Part shown: positions 12,652 to 13,381 of the stretch, in pieces
How positions within the stretch are numbered: position 1 is the stretch's first letter
Layout of the letters: each line of letters begins with the position of its first letter
Assembly (NCBI GenBank): GCA_043747765.1
Contig: JAYTOM010000357.1
Coordinates: forward strand, 1-13,381
Length of the DNA: 13,381 nucleotides
Direction of reading: 5' to 3'
DNA from: WLMZ01 sp043747765
GTDB taxonomy: Bacteria > Actinomycetota > Acidimicrobiia > Acidimicrobiales > Ilumatobacteraceae
Notes under the pieces: model-generated
Told to the model about the DNA's origin: nothing
Database searches by the model: none
Seen by the model: the letters and a program-made list of their open reading frames with translations, nothing else
Made by a program: the position numbers and the translations under genes

Positions 12652-12703
12652 GATTTGTGAGGTTAACGGGAACTGATCGGCCGTTGCGAGACACTGAACG
12701 AGG
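12652..12703. promoter_or_regulatory. Divergent regulatory region with AACGG-N11-CCGTT dyad
   Basis: The 52 bases between the sigma-factor GTG and the anti-sigma ATG must hold both promoters unless these lie inside coding sequence. They contain AACGG (12665-12669) and CCGTT (12681-12685), a dyad 11 bases apart. On each strand this reads as AAC-N14-CGTT, similar to ECF -35 (AAC) and -10 (CGT) elements, though the spacing is 2-3 bases short of the usual 16-17. On the - strand a start site would fall within a few bases of GTG 12651. Promoter function is inference. Confidence 0.4.
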
Positions 12704-13360
12704 ATGACGTGTGACCCGTGGCTGGAAGCGATTTCTGCTCGCGCCGACGGTGAATCGCCGACCATCGACGAGCGCCTCCTGGACAGCCACATCGCCACCT
12801 GTGCGTCGTGTCGTGCCTTCGCTGACGACATTCACGATCTGCGTCGGGCCGCTGGGGTGGACATCGCCGTACCGGTCCTCGACATGACCGGGCGGGTCGT
12901 CAAGGCTGCTCGCCTGGCTGATCGCACGTCGGTGTGGTGGGTGCTCCGTCTCGGTCTCGGTGTGGTGTCGGTGCAGGTCATCGTCCTGTGCGCGCCGGCG
13001 TTGTTCCTCGGCCATTCGGCCGGCAGCGATGCGCACTCGGCACGCCATCTCGGCTCGTTCGCCGTCGCGTACGCGATTGGACTGCTCGTTGTTGCCCTGC
13101 GGCCGGCCAAAGCTCGTGGGATGTTGCCGTTGGCTGCCGCACTGGCGGGTTGCCTGGCGATCACGGCGATCACGGACATCAGCGACGGCCGCGTGCCTGC
13201 GGTCACCGAATTCCATCACATCCCCGAGATCATCGGTCTGGTGCTGGTCTGGCTGTTGGCCCGCCCGGCCCGGCTCGCGGATACGCCGGTACGACCGGCG
13301 TTGCCGCGGCTTCGTGCGGTGGACAACAGCGCTACAGGCGACATCGAACGGTCGGGTTGA
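12704..13360 (+). CDS. Zinc-binding (ZAS/zf-HC2) membrane anti-sigma factor
   Basis: A 218-residue protein with an N-terminal zinc anti-sigma domain: CDPWLEAISARADGE, then HIATCASC, i.e. His29-x3-Cys33-x2-Cys36, the core zinc ligands of ZAS proteins. This domain typically clamps an ECF sigma factor. A membrane region with about four segments follows (about 79-103, 114-132, 139-158, 173-189), with His at the loops (104, 111, 115, 171, 172), then a short polar tail. It lies head-to-head with the SigC-like gene, its likely partner. The ATG at 12704 is preceded directly by GAGG, a poor spacing, but it is the only start that keeps the Cys/His motif at the usual distance. The sensed signal is unknown; the loop His residues could bind metal (speculation). 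Confidence 0.88.
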   Translation: MTCDPWLEAISARADGESPTIDERLLDSHIATCASCRAFADDIHDLRRAAGVDIAVPVLDMTGRVVKAARLADRTSVWWVLRLGLGVVSVQVIVLCAPALFLGHSAGSDAHSARHLGSFAVAYAIGLLVVALRPAKARGMLPLAAALAGCLAITAITDISDGRVPAVTEFHHIPEIIGLVLVWLLARPARLADTPVRPALPRLRAVDNSATGDIERSG

Positions 13361-13381
13361 CGCTCGAGCACCGAAACACAG

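Noticed and set aside
12652..12831. N-terminal extension of the sigma factor frame
   Set aside because: It would overlap the start of the divergent anti-sigma gene; the extension has no ECF features.
13361..13381. Terminal 21 bases after the anti-sigma stop
   Set aside because: Too short to show a gene start, hairpin or other element.

Overview
The window is high-GC, densely packed DNA in which genes commonly share 4-bp ATGA/GTGA stop-start overlaps. The gene families (an actinobacterial-type Tad pilus locus, a LysM-BTAD protein, a radA-disA pair, a SigC-like ECF sigma factor with a zinc-binding anti-sigma factor) point to an actinobacterium. Acidimicrobiia (Ilumatobacter-like) is my best guess from gene style; this is inference, because no rRNA or tRNA gene is present to confirm it.

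Region 1 (1-8720, + strand) is a Tad/Flp (type IVc) pilus or secretion operon entered part-way through. In order it holds the tail of a probable CpaB/SAF-like protein, a TadZ/CpaE-like protein with a degenerate P-loop, the TadA/CpaF motor ATPase, the TadB and TadC membrane platform proteins, a 65-aa Flp-type pilin with its own strong Shine-Dalgarno, three TadE/TadG-type pseudopilins, and a 1089-aa membrane protein. That last protein combines two LysM domains, a Thr-rich minisatellite-encoded linker, a possible vestigial FtsK/EccC-like P-loop segment and a SARP-like winged helix plus BTAD. Almost every junction is translationally coupled. No prepilin peptidase (TadV/CpaA) is visible, so it must lie outside the window. 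The motor and platform would assemble the small pilin and minor pilins; the LysM protein could tie the apparatus to the cell wall or carry a signal.

Region 2 (8721-11304, - strand) holds radA followed by disA, converging on the Tad operon across a 52-bp gap with inverted repeats. RadA/Sms is a DNA-branch-migration and repair ATPase; DisA is a DNA-scanning di-adenylate cyclase that makes c-di-AMP. The pair is a conserved neighbourhood.

Region 3 (11305-13360) is an envelope-signalling module. A SigC-like ECF sigma factor gene and a lipoprotein gene run on the - strand. A zinc-motif (HxxxCxxC) anti-sigma factor with about four transmembrane segments is transcribed divergently from a 52-bp shared regulatory region. 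That region contains a dyad (AACGG-N11-CCGTT) resembling ECF promoter elements on both strands.

The features with most novelty potential are the LysM/linker/P-loop-like/BTAD protein fused into the pilus operon, the degenerate TadZ P-loop, and the divergent sigma/anti-sigma arrangement. I see no CRISPR array, transposon, integrase, tRNA or rRNA.
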